DNA of 47,090 bases from Pirellulaceae bacterium (GTDB lineage Bacteria; Planctomycetota; Planctomycetia; Pirellulales; Pirellulaceae), in the NCBI GenBank assembly GCA_013002105.1, contig JABDKS010001071.1, forward strand, positions 1-47,090. The letters run 5' to 3'. The translations under genes and the position numbers were made by a program. Positions 1 through 7,776 of this stretch are shown piece by piece. The first letter of the stretch is position 1, and each line of letters starts with the position of its first letter. The notes under the pieces were generated by a model. The model saw only the letters and a program-made list of their open reading frames with translations. It was not told where the DNA came from and ran no database searches.

Positions 1-1096
1 CTTCGAGACCGTCTTCGTCGTCATCCTCGTCCTCGTCGTCGTCATCCTCTTCGTCGTCATCGTCCCAGTCGTCGTCGTCATCCCAGTCATCATCGTCGTC
101 GTCAGCATCGGCAAAATCACCGGTGCCTTCATACAGATCATCTTCTTCGTCTTCGATCACGGCATTGGGATCGACCAACGTCGTGGGATCTTGTTCGTCA
201 ATCATTTCTGATTCGGGAACGACAACGGTGCTCACAACAGACTCCTTGTTGGATGTCGACAACTCTTCGTGGTTTAGATCGTCAGTAGGTGGATCATCTG
301 GAGGCGGATCATCTTGTAACGCTTGCCACTGGATCGGCGGCAAGGCTTCGACGCTGGGTAGCCCAAATAGTTCTAAGAAACGTTTCGTGGTTCCGTAAAG
401 ATAGGGTCGACCGAGCTCTTCTGCACGACCTGCGATACGAATCAAATCACGTTCCATCAACTGTCGCAAGAGCTCACCGCAAGCAACCCCCCTCACCGCT
501 TCGACATTGGCCCGCGAAACGGGTTGCCGATAGGCGACTACGGAGAGCGTTTCCATCATCGGCGACGAGAGCCGCATCGCTGAAGGCAAATGGCCCAAAC
601 GTGCCAACCAAGGCGCCAAGGCTGGTCGTGTCAGCAATCGATTCCCACCGGCGACCTGCTCGATGCGAAGTGCACGATGGTTGACGTCGTAAATCTGGTT
701 CAGTTCGCGGACAAGTGTACGAGCCTCGGTGGCGTCCGCCAAGTGCGCCAATTGGGCCAATTTTCGCGTTGTCAGGGGTGTTTTGGCCAACAACAGGACC
801 GCTTCGAGTCGCTGGCGGCGAGCGATTGGATTGTCGTCGGCATCGACGTGGGAGCTGCCCTTTGACGCAGCCGGATCGGACAATGTCGAGAGTGCGTTTG
901 GAGGGCCCTGTGTGACTTGATAGGGTCGGCGGTGCGGAGCGGAATGGGGGTTCGAGAGCGCATGACGACGTGCCAGGCCGCCCTGAGAGGGGCGCGAAAG
1001 TGTCTGTCCAGCTAGCATCGCGGCGGACCGACCGAGGGCTCGTTGGGGCACCAACGTTCCATTCGCTCCGACGGTAGAGGACCAAGTTCGCGTCAT
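1..1096 (-). CDS. scpB: Segregation and condensation protein B, 3'-truncated by the window edge
   Basis: ScpB is the winged-helix kleisin-associated subunit of the SMC-ScpAB condensin, which compacts and separates sister chromosomes. Reading the minus strand from the ATG at 1096 gives 365 codons with no stop before the window edge. Residues 1-90 are a basic, low-complexity extension. Residues 92-165 form the first winged helix (RRQRLEAVLLLAKTPLTTRK). Residues 175-246 form the second, with the family signature LIRIAGRAEELGRPYLYGTT near 219-236. After about residue 260 the protein turns Pro/Asp/Glu-rich, and from about 330 it is almost only Asp and Glu with two Trp. The usual ScpB is about 180-220 residues, so both extensions are unusual. 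A later ATG (1018) could be the true start. A GTG-initiated membrane protein gene starts divergently 123 bp away. The family call is firm; the C-terminal end is not visible. Confidence 0.92.
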   Translation of the reverse strand, partial: MTRTWSSTVGANGTLVPQRALGRSAAMLAGQTLSRPSQGGLARRHALSNPHSAPHRRPYQVTQGPPNALSTLSDPAASKGSSHVDADDNPIARRQRLEAVLLLAKTPLTTRKLAQLAHLADATEARTLVRELNQIYDVNHRALRIEQVAGGNRLLTRPALAPWLARLGHLPSAMRLSSPMMETLSVVAYRQPVSRANVEAVRGVACGELLRQLMERDLIRIAGRAEELGRPYLYGTTKRFLELFGLPSVEALPPIQWQALQDDPPPDDPPTDDLNHEELSTSNKESVVSTVVVPESEMIDEQDPTTLVDPNAVIEDEEDDLYEGTGDFADADDDDDDWDDDDDWDDDDEEDDDDEDEDDDEDGLE

Positions 1097-1219
1097 GGCT
1101 TACGATAGAAGGGACGATTTGACCGGCCAATTTGTGGTTTTGGAGTCTCGCTGAGCGGACGACCCCAATGACGCAAACGGCTCTTTTTCCGAAACGAAAC
1201 ATCCCGCAAGCAAGCCCTC

Positions 1220-1948
1220 GTGTCCACATCGGTTTCCCCCGCCGCGTCAAAAACCGGCTCTCGCAGCCAAACCACACGCAGTCCCCGGTTGCGACGCTGG
1301 GTGATCGTCATCTCGGTCTTGGCACTGACACTGATCATTTATTTTGTCGTCCGCACCCAAGGCCACGTCAGTGGCCAGGAATTCGCCCCCAGTCATTTCC
1401 AGGTGCGAAATTTCAGCTTTTATGAAATTCCGCTGCTGCACATCCAAATCACGCCGATTCGACGCAAAGGGGTCGCCCTGCCGGTTGCCACGTATGTCCG
1501 CCAAAGCTCTCTCATCGGAGCTCCCAAGGGCACGCCGGACAAATGGCATTTGGTGAGTCTGTCGCGCGGGCTTAGCGGCACCACCGCTGCCGACGCGGAT
1601 CTGATGGTCACTCACCTGAACCTGACCGATGGAACCGATGTTTATTGGCGAAAATGGAGTATCGACCATCCCAAACGGGCCGCTGTGTTGTGGCCAACAG
1701 TCCAGCGTTTGGCGGAAAGAGAACTGTACATTTTGATCCCCGCCGTCTTCGAATTAGCTCAAAAGGACCTGACTGCCGAGCAGTTGGCGACCAAAATCGA
1801 CACCCTGCTACGACGCCAATACCGGTCGCTGGTCGTCGATATGCGCCAAGCGGACCGTGGCGAACTGGCCGACCAGTTGTTGAAAGAAGCCATCAGCGAC
1901 TATCCCGATGACAAAAACCTGCAAGCACTCCAGACCCCAGCTACCTGA
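1220..1948 (+). CDS. Hypothetical protein with one N-terminal membrane segment
   Basis: This is a 242-residue protein starting with GTG at 1220. A basic N-terminus (residues 11-26) is followed by one hydrophobic helix (about 27-44, VIVISVLALTLIIYFVV), so it is probably a signal anchor with the rest outside the cytoplasm. The remaining ~195 residues look like a soluble mixed alpha/beta domain (for example FSFYEIPLLHIQITPI) and end in a charged helical stretch. I do not recognise a family. It is divergent from scpB and co-directional with the cysteine desulfurase 191 bp downstream. The reading frame is long and its codon use matches the neighbours, so the gene is likely real. Confidence 0.8.
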   Translation: MSTSVSPAASKTGSRSQTTRSPRLRRWVIVISVLALTLIIYFVVRTQGHVSGQEFAPSHFQVRNFSFYEIPLLHIQITPIRRKGVALPVATYVRQSSLIGAPKGTPDKWHLVSLSRGLSGTTAADADLMVTHLNLTDGTDVYWRKWSIDHPKRAAVLWPTVQRLAERELYILIPAVFELAQKDLTAEQLATKIDTLLRRQYRSLVVDMRQADRGELADQLLKEAISDYPDDKNLQALQTPAT

Positions 1949-2139
1949 ATCCCACCACAAGGTTTCGTCTGTCATATCGGCCACCCAACCACTCCGGTTA
2001 TCACACTGTTGCCGATACTACTTTCGGAAATCCAACGAGCACAAAAGACTTTGACATTGGCTCCTACGCGTCGCGACAGCCCGCTCAGCAACCCCCTGAA
2101 CAAACTCGATGGCGGACCAGCAATCCGCAATGTGATCTC

Positions 2140-3303
2140 GTGATTTACTTGGACAACAATGCGACCACCCTGATCGATCCGCGAGTGGTCGACGTGATCT
2201 CCGATGTTCTGGCGGCCGGTCCAGCCAACGCGTCGAGTCAGCATGCGTTGGGACGTGCCGCAAATGCTCGGATCGAATCAGCACTGGAAACCATCGCTGC
2301 TGTTTTGAACACCAATTTTTCGCTCCCCGCGGGTCCACGTCTCGTTTTTACCAGTGGTGGAACCGAATCGAACAATCTGGCGCTGTCGGGACTGGGCGAC
2401 GAGAATGGGCCACTGGTCACCAGCCGCATCGAACACCCCAGTGTTTTAGCCGTCGCCCAAGCACAGCAAGCCGCCCAGCGGGAAGTCCGTTGGCTGGAGG
2501 TCGACCGCAACGGCGTTGTCGATATTGATTCACTAGCTGCGTTGATCAACGCCGACGGTCGACCCGCGACTCTGGTTTCTCTGATGTCGGCCAACAACGA
2601 AACCGGCGTGCTGCAACCGATCGATCGGGCCAGTCGGTTGTGTCGATCATTGGGCGTACCGCTGCATGTCGATGCTACGCAATCGATCGGCAAATTGCCC
2701 ATGAACCTGACTCAACTCGATGCCGCAGCAGTCACCTTCACCGCCCACAAATTCCATGGGCCCGTTGGCGTCGGAGCGTTGTGGCTCAATTCCGGTGTCG
2801 CCCTGCGATCCGTCTTCCAAGGCGGCGAACAACAACTCGCATCGCGACCGGGGACCGAACCGATCGCGCTGATTGCCGGGATGGCCGAGGCGTTGCAGCT
2901 GGCCCACAACGAGATGGCGGCAACGATCGACCACACCCAACGGCTTCGAGACTTATTAGAAAGCTCGCTGACTGATCAGTTCCCGTCGTTGGTGATCCAT
3001 GGCCGTAGCGTGCCGCGATTGCCAGCGACCTCGTCCGTCTCCTTTGTTGACACCGATCGGCAATCGATGCTGATGGCGTTGGACATCGCTGGCGTCGCGT
3101 GCAGCAGCGGATCGGCTTGCAGCAGTGGTAGCAGCCCTCCCAGCCACGTATTGTTGGCGATGAAGGTGGCGTCATCGCTGGTCGAATCGGCCCTGAGGTT
3201 TGGGGTGTCCAGGTTTTCCACAATGGAAGATATTCAATTGGCTATCGATCGCATCTCCAGCGTATACAAAAGGTTACGTAAAAACAGAGTTGTGGAAAAC
3301 TGA
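2140..3303 (+). CDS. Cysteine desulfurase (NifS/IscS family, class V aminotransferase)
   Basis: The PLP enzyme removes sulfur from L-cysteine as a protein persulfide for Fe-S cluster assembly or tRNA thiolation; mnmA at 30.5 kb is one plausible acceptor. The 387 residues match family length. GTG at 2140 gives the family N-terminus MIYLDNNATT. Other landmarks are SGGTESNN, IEHPSV, the PLP-stacking region HVDATQSIG, the Schiff-base lysine in FTAHKFHGPVGVGALW, and the catalytic cysteine loop GVACSSGSACSSGSSPPSHV. No iscU or sufBCD lies beside it. Two DnaA-box-like sites fall in its last 90 bp, just ahead of dnaA. IscS, NifS and SufS subtypes cannot be separated safely by eye. Confidence 0.95.
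   Translation: MIYLDNNATTLIDPRVVDVISDVLAAGPANASSQHALGRAANARIESALETIAAVLNTNFSLPAGPRLVFTSGGTESNNLALSGLGDENGPLVTSRIEHPSVLAVAQAQQAAQREVRWLEVDRNGVVDIDSLAALINADGRPATLVSLMSANNETGVLQPIDRASRLCRSLGVPLHVDATQSIGKLPMNLTQLDAAAVTFTAHKFHGPVGVGALWLNSGVALRSVFQGGEQQLASRPGTEPIALIAGMAEALQLAHNEMAATIDHTQRLRDLLESSLTDQFPSLVIHGRSVPRLPATSSVSFVDTDRQSMLMALDIAGVACSSGSACSSGSSPPSHVLLAMKVASSLVESALRFGVSRFSTMEDIQLAIDRISSVYKRLRKNRVVEN
3214..3222 (+). promoter_or_regulatory. DnaA-box-like site TTTTCCACA
   Basis: The nonamer TTTTCCACA differs at one position from the consensus TTATCCACA. It lies inside the 3' end of the cysteine desulfurase gene. A second copy in opposite orientation (TGTGGAAAA) is at 3291-3299, about 210 bp before dnaA. 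The pair may serve dnaA autoregulation or be an outlying part of the origin. A single 8/9 match is weak alone; the paired placement raises it. Confidence 0.4.
3291..3299 (-). promoter_or_regulatory. DnaA-box-like site (TTTTCCACA on the minus strand)
   Basis: On the plus strand this reads TGTGGAAAA, overlapping the last codons of the cysteine desulfurase. It is the inverted partner of the site at 3214-3222, with one mismatch to the consensus. Its place just upstream of the dnaA leader fits DnaA autoregulation, but this is inferred from position. Confidence 0.4.
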
Positions 3304-3509
3304 CTGTTTTTGGCTCGTATCTTACGCTAATTGCCCTACAATGCCGGTTCCATGATGGCGACATCATTGCTGCGGTCCAAATAGGGAATCGGTGTTAGCG
3401 ACCCGCTTTCTCTTTTTTGTAGGTCGCCTTGTGGTGGGTCGCTGTGCCGCATGTTGAACGACTTGCATGTTCGGGAGCTTTTTTCTGTGTTGGTATTTGC
3501 CACGGTTAA

Positions 3510-4613
3510 TTGGTTGTGACCACCCTCAGCGAATCCACGGTCGTGTCGTTTCCGCTGGAGCGTCCTCTGCTCCGGCAACGATGGCGTGATGCGCAAACCG
3601 GCAACACTGCCCTGCCCTATTTCATTGCCGGTGATGAAAACCGCTTGGCACTTTTTGCATGTCGAAGTGAATCGAGTGTTTTTGAACTGGGCAATCCGCT
3701 GCTGTTGATCGGTCCGGTCGGCAGTGGCAAGACATCCATCGCGTTGCACCTGGCAGCCCGCCAGGCGATTGCCATGTCGTTGGCACACCAGACCGGCGTG
3801 GTGAAGTATTTACCAGCGGTCGATTTTGCTCGCGAATACGCCGAAGCCGCCAATGCGGATGATATGCCGCCATTTCGCGCGAGCCTTGACGACGCAGCGA
3901 TCCTTTTGATCGATGACCTTCATTTAATCGCCGACAAATCGCCGGCGCAAGAAGAACTGGCCGCTCGAATTGATGCCCGAACCGATGCTTTAAAACCCAC
4001 TGTATTGACCTGTCGACGACTCCCATCAGAACTCCGCACGATGCGTCCGCGTCTGATCAGCCGAGCACTCAACGGTCTGACCATCTCGTTGCGTCCGCCA
4101 CAGGGCGACGCCAGACGATTGATTCTGCGCGAATTGGCGATGGTCCATGATGTCCAATTGAGCGACGAGTTGATGGAGCGTTTGGATACCGGTTTGAACG
4201 AGGAGTTGCCTGTGCGATCATTGGATTCGGCCATCAAACAAATCAGCCTGTGGTGCCGGATGAACAACGCTTTGCCCTGTGACGAAGCGATCACGTCGGC
4301 GATTGAAACGGCCAGTCGTAGTGACGAAGTGGCCCTGGGTAAGATTACACGCACCGTCGCTCGTCAGATGGGTCTAAAAACCGCTGACTTGCGAAGTAGT
4401 TCGCGAAAACAGTCAGTCGTCCGAGCCCGGTCTTTGGCGATGTTGATCGCTCGACGGATGACCCACAAAAGTCTCGATCAGATAGGCAAGTATTTCGGCG
4501 GTCGTGATCATTCGACGGTGTTGCACGCTATCCGCAAAACCGAGTCCCTGTTGGCTGACGATATCGATCTGCATCAGGTACTCCATGACGTCACCGAAAA
4601 AATATCTGCTTAG
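3510..4613 (+). CDS. dnaA: Chromosomal replication initiator DnaA, lacking domain I
   Basis: DnaA binds DnaA boxes at oriC and opens the duplex. The 367 residues hold AAA+ domain III, with sensor-like start YFIAGDENRLA near residue 37, Walker A GPVGSGKTS and Walker B ILLIDDLHLIADK. Domain IV carries the DNA-binding signature GKYFGGRDHSTVLHAIRKTE. Typical DnaA is about 450 residues. Here only about 35 residues precede domain III, so domain I (self-association and DnaB contact) and most of domain II are missing. The start is TTG at 3510 or GTG at 3516; TAA at 3507-3509 is in frame directly upstream, which excludes a longer form without a frameshift. Neighbours are a cysteine desulfurase upstream and dnaN downstream across the likely origin. 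Confidence 0.96.
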   Translation: MVVTTLSESTVVSFPLERPLLRQRWRDAQTGNTALPYFIAGDENRLALFACRSESSVFELGNPLLLIGPVGSGKTSIALHLAARQAIAMSLAHQTGVVKYLPAVDFAREYAEAANADDMPPFRASLDDAAILLIDDLHLIADKSPAQEELAARIDARTDALKPTVLTCRRLPSELRTMRPRLISRALNGLTISLRPPQGDARRLILRELAMVHDVQLSDELMERLDTGLNEELPVRSLDSAIKQISLWCRMNNALPCDEAITSAIETASRSDEVALGKITRTVARQMGLKTADLRSSSRKQSVVRARSLAMLIARRMTHKSLDQIGKYFGGRDHSTVLHAIRKTESLLADDIDLHQVLHDVTEKISA

Positions 4614-4627
4614 CAAAAAATTATGCC

Positions 4628-4636
4628 TGTGGATAA
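4628..4636 (-). promoter_or_regulatory. DnaA box, exact consensus (TTATCCACA on the minus strand)
   Basis: The plus strand reads TGTGGATAA, the exact reverse complement of TTATCCACA. It lies 15 bp after the dnaA stop codon, preceded by an A/T-rich run. An exact 9/9 match in the dnaA-dnaN gap is strong evidence for a functional DnaA site. Confidence 0.8.
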
Positions 4637-4764
4637 ACCGTCTAACATCGGTCTCCCCCTGGTGCTGCACCGATGTTGGCCATTGGGGGTCGTCCAAAGT
4701 GGTTGTCTAAAGATGTCTGCAACAGCGGTGGTTGCGAACGTGATTGCCACCGGCGACGAACGAC

Positions 4765-4773
4765 TTATCCACG
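4765..4773 (+). promoter_or_regulatory. DnaA box, 8 of 9 (TTATCCACG)
   Basis: TTATCCACG differs from the consensus only in the last base. It faces the exact box at 4628 in opposite orientation, 128 bp away, within the dnaA-dnaN gap. Confidence 0.6.
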
Positions 4774-5015
4774 ACCGGGTCTCGTTCGTAAATCCCAATC
4801 AAATAACAACTTGCGTGGATGCATCGGTTGTTACAGACAACGATTTCAATCGGGTTACGATAACGACGTTTCTTATAATTACTTACTCAATACAAGACCC
4901 CTGCTTTCCGCCGCGTCGCTCAACATCTACCCCGATGCGTTAGCGACTCCAACTGGGTACAACATGCAAACGAAATAACAAAAAATCATTCCCCATCGTT
5001 TGCTGTGTCGGCACC

Positions 5016-6134
5016 ATGAAAATCACTTGCCAACGCGAATCACTGACCAACGCTTTTTCCTTAGCGGCCAGCATTGCGCCGGCTCGCTCTCCCAAGGAAA
5101 TCCTTCAAAACGTGAAGGTCACAGCGTCCGGTGGCAAGCTGACTTTGACGGCCACTGATATGGAAGTCGGCATTCGGTTGGATCTGGCCGAGGGGGTCGA
5201 GATCGAGGCTGAGGGAACGGCGCTGCTGCCAGTACAGCGCACCATGGCGATCCTACGAGAGAACAACGATGAAACGTTGACAATCGAAACCGATGATTCG
5301 GGGGTTCGCATTACCGGCAGCCGCAGCAAGTTCAAGCTACCGGGCAACAATCCAGACGAATTCCCGAGCGTCACTGGGTTTGACGAAGATAAATACCATG
5401 TTGTGCCGACACGATTGTTTCGCAGTATGGTCAAGCGAACGGTATTCGCCACCGATGCTGACAGTAGCCGCTATGCATTAGGCGGCGTGCTGCTGGAGTT
5501 GGACGACAGCAGCGTGATCGCTGTTGGTACCGACGGTCGACGATTGGCTCGGATGGAAGGAACCGGAGAATCGGTTGGTGGACACGCCACGACCGGCAAC
5601 AGCACGATCGTTCCTACGCGAGCCATTCAGTTGATGGAACGGGCGTTAGATGATAAAGACGAAACGGTTGATGTGGCTGCCCGTAACAATGATTTGTTAT
5701 TGCGAACGCCTCGGGCGGTGATCTATTCGCGTTTGGTCGAAGGACGTTATCCAAATTGGCGACAAGTCTTTCCGCAACGAGAGAAGGCGGTCCAATTGGA
5801 CATGACGGTAGGACCCGTCTTTGCGGCACTGCGACAAGCGGCAATTGTCACCGACCATGAAAGTCGCGGAATCGATTTTACGTTTGCCGATGGCACGTTA
5901 AAAATGGAAGCCAGCACCGCGGAGATCGGTGAGTCGCAGATCGAGTTACCCATCTCTTACGATGGCGAACCGATCACGTTGACGATGGACCATCGCTACG
6001 TGGCCGATTTTTGCAAGGTTCTCGACAACGAAACGAACTTCGTCCTGGAGATCGAATCGGGTGCAGCACCGGCGTTATTGACGACCGATGATGGGTACGG
6101 ATACGTGATCATGCCGATGGCCCGAGACCGATAA
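5016..6134 (+). CDS. dnaN: DNA polymerase III subunit beta (sliding clamp)
   Basis: The clamp is a homodimeric ring that tethers the replicative polymerase and many repair proteins to DNA. The 372 residues match the family and hold three clamp domains. Landmarks are the start MKITCQRESLTNAFSLAASI, the early strand LTLTATDMEVGIR, the linker region FKLPGNNPDEFPSV, VGTDGRRLARME at the second domain, SRLVEGRYPNWRQVFP, and the C-terminal YGYVIMPMARDR in place of the usual VMPMRL-type ending. ATG at 5016 is the natural start; no strong Shine-Dalgarno is seen. It follows dnaA across the putative origin, the common bacterial dnaA-dnaN order. Confidence 0.97.
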   Translation: MKITCQRESLTNAFSLAASIAPARSPKEILQNVKVTASGGKLTLTATDMEVGIRLDLAEGVEIEAEGTALLPVQRTMAILRENNDETLTIETDDSGVRITGSRSKFKLPGNNPDEFPSVTGFDEDKYHVVPTRLFRSMVKRTVFATDADSSRYALGGVLLELDDSSVIAVGTDGRRLARMEGTGESVGGHATTGNSTIVPTRAIQLMERALDDKDETVDVAARNNDLLLRTPRAVIYSRLVEGRYPNWRQVFPQREKAVQLDMTVGPVFAALRQAAIVTDHESRGIDFTFADGTLKMEASTAEIGESQIELPISYDGEPITLTMDHRYVADFCKVLDNETNFVLEIESGAAPALLTTDDGYGYVIMPMARDR

Positions 6135-6226
6135 TCGATACTGATAATCAACGTCTTGGGTGACAAAGAGCGGTTCGCGGGCAGCATTCATCGCGTCAAC
6201 TTATCAAGTCCAGCTTTTGCGCTACA

Positions 6227-7198
6227 ATGATGGGCATGAGTAGCGAACCGATTATTTTAGCAGGGACCGATAACGATCTACCGTCGCCGGTACCGCTGGG
6301 TTTGGCCAGGTACACCGGTTATCGGGAAATGGCTCGGGGCGGCAATGGTTTGTTACGAGCGGCCTTTGATCCGATCACCGGTCGGGTCGTCGCCATTAAG
6401 TCGTTGTTGCCAGAATCGGCGCGAGACCGCGGTGAGCGGCGGCGATTGTTGCGTGAAGCACGAGTCACGGCGCAATTGCAACATCCCAATACCGTACCGG
6501 TCTATGACATCGGCGACGATGTGGTAGAAGGCGTCTATTTTGTGATGAAGCGAATCTCGGGAGAGAATTTTTTTCAAATTCTCAAACGTATCGCTCGCGG
6601 TGACGAATCAACGATCGCCGCCTATCCCATGACGCGTCGCTTGGACATCATCGCCGATGCCTGCCAAGCACTCGCCTACGCGCATGCCCGCGGTGTGATC
6701 CACCGCGATGTGAAACCAGAAAACATCTGGGTCGGTAATTTTGGCGAAGTCATTTTGTTGGATTGGGGTGTCGCGAAGGTCTGGGGACACAGCGACCATA
6801 ATGAACCGATCCGAGTATCGGTGCTCAAGCCTGATGACGGCGTCGAGTCACAATTGGGCACGTTAACCGGCGGCGGTCAACGGCCCGGTACGCCGCTGTA
6901 CATGTCGCCCGAACAAGTCGAGGGGAACCGCAGCCTGGATGAACGAACCGATATCTTCAGCGTCGGCGTGTGTTTGTACGAGATGCTTGCGTTGCGAGAG
7001 CCTTTTCGTGGTGCGAACATCGACGAGACTTTTGACAACATCAAGAACAAGGACGTTCCACCGCCCAGCAAACGATCACCGGATCGCGGGATACCGCGAG
7101 CGGCCGATACAGTGGTCATGCGAGCGATCCAAAAGCATCCGTCTTATCGCTACCAAAGCATGCGAGACATGATCGCAGCGATTCGAGCCATCGAGTAA
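6227..7198 (+). CDS. Soluble Hanks-type Ser/Thr protein kinase
   Basis: The 323 residues are almost wholly one kinase domain (about 28-322), with no transmembrane segment or sensor domain. Visible motifs are a glycine loop in divergent form (MARGGNGLLRAA, 36-46), ATP-anchoring Lys58 in VVAIKSL, the catalytic loop HRDVKPEN with Asp161, the metal-binding motif as DWG (Asp179) rather than DFG, and the activation-segment end GTPLYMSPEQVEG (221-233). The DWG variant is common in bacterial kinases of this type. Starts at 6227, 6230 or 6236 are equally possible. It lies 92 bp after dnaN on the same strand. Substrate unknown. Confidence 0.92.
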   Translation: MMGMSSEPIILAGTDNDLPSPVPLGLARYTGYREMARGGNGLLRAAFDPITGRVVAIKSLLPESARDRGERRRLLREARVTAQLQHPNTVPVYDIGDDVVEGVYFVMKRISGENFFQILKRIARGDESTIAAYPMTRRLDIIADACQALAYAHARGVIHRDVKPENIWVGNFGEVILLDWGVAKVWGHSDHNEPIRVSVLKPDDGVESQLGTLTGGGQRPGTPLYMSPEQVEGNRSLDERTDIFSVGVCLYEMLALREPFRGANIDETFDNIKNKDVPPPSKRSPDRGIPRAADTVVMRAIQKHPSYRYQSMRDMIAAIRAIE

Positions 7199-7371
7199 CG
7201 GAATGGGCAATCACAATTCGTTTCAAGTCGGTTTGGCGTCATAATCGTCGCAAAGCGAACGCTATCGCATCGGCATCACGATGTCTGGCAACCAGGTACG
7301 CACAAGCCACTCAACGCCAGCCGAGGGTGACCTATCGTTGGAGAACAGATCCTCCGATAGAGCACCCAACG

Positions 7372-7764
7372 ATGTCACATGACCGCCGAACGGTTCAGGC
7401 TACCGCGCAGAACCAAAACAGCGTACGGACCGCTGGGCCATGGATGGGTCTGGTAGCAAGACTTCAACAGCTTGCTGTCCGGGGTCGTTCGAGTGAATGC
7501 TTTCGTTGGGTCATGTCGATCGCCAATCTAATGATGTGGATCGGCATCGGACTGCCACTGTCGCTGTTGGCAGCGTTTTTCGTTTATCCCTTCGAAGCCG
7601 ATGGACCTGAGCGTGGCATCGTCGCCATTTGGGCGTTTAGTATCACCTACATCGCGGTGCTCATCTGGGGTGCGAGGCTTTCACTTGGGGTATTGCTGAC
7701 CGAGCCGAGCCCACCCAGTTTCGCTACCAAGCCGGTTTGGACCGGACGCGACGACGATCAGTGA
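7372..7764 (+). CDS. Small hypothetical membrane protein
   Basis: Read from the ATG at 7372 the product is 130 residues; an in-frame GTG at 7327 would add 15. A polar N-terminal half is followed by two hydrophobic helices (SIANLMMWIGIGLPLSLLAA and GIVAIWAFSITYIAVLIWGA), then a short polar tail ending GRDDDQ. I do not recognise a family. It is convergent with the minus-strand gene whose stop is 12 bp away. Membrane topology is the only supported property. Confidence 0.6.
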   Translation: MSHDRRTVQATAQNQNSVRTAGPWMGLVARLQQLAVRGRSSECFRWVMSIANLMMWIGIGLPLSLLAAFFVYPFEADGPERGIVAIWAFSITYIAVLIWGARLSLGVLLTEPSPPSFATKPVWTGRDDDQ

Positions 7765-7776
7765 CCGATGGGATGT

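Larger units (their letters stand above)
4614..5015. other. Candidate replication origin (oriC) between dnaA and dnaN
   Basis: No convincing gene lies in these 402 bp. They hold an exact DnaA box in reverse orientation (TGTGGATAA, 4628-4636) and an 8/9 box (TTATCCACG, 4765-4773). A 9-bp inverted repeat (AACATCGGT at 4644-4652, ACCGATGTT at 4669-4677) and a 7-bp one (TAACAAC at 4804-4810, GTTGTTA at 4827-4833) are also present. AT-rich stretches at about 4858-4893 and 4966-4990 could be the unwinding element. Only two good boxes is few for a bacterial origin, so this may be one part of a split origin, or the dnaN promoter region with DnaA control. Confidence 0.6.

Noticed and set aside
474..1277. 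267-residue minus-strand open frame at the left end
   Set aside because: It is out of frame with the ScpB reading frame, which shows clear family motifs over the same bases; the other frame is low-complexity Arg/Ser-rich shadow sequence.
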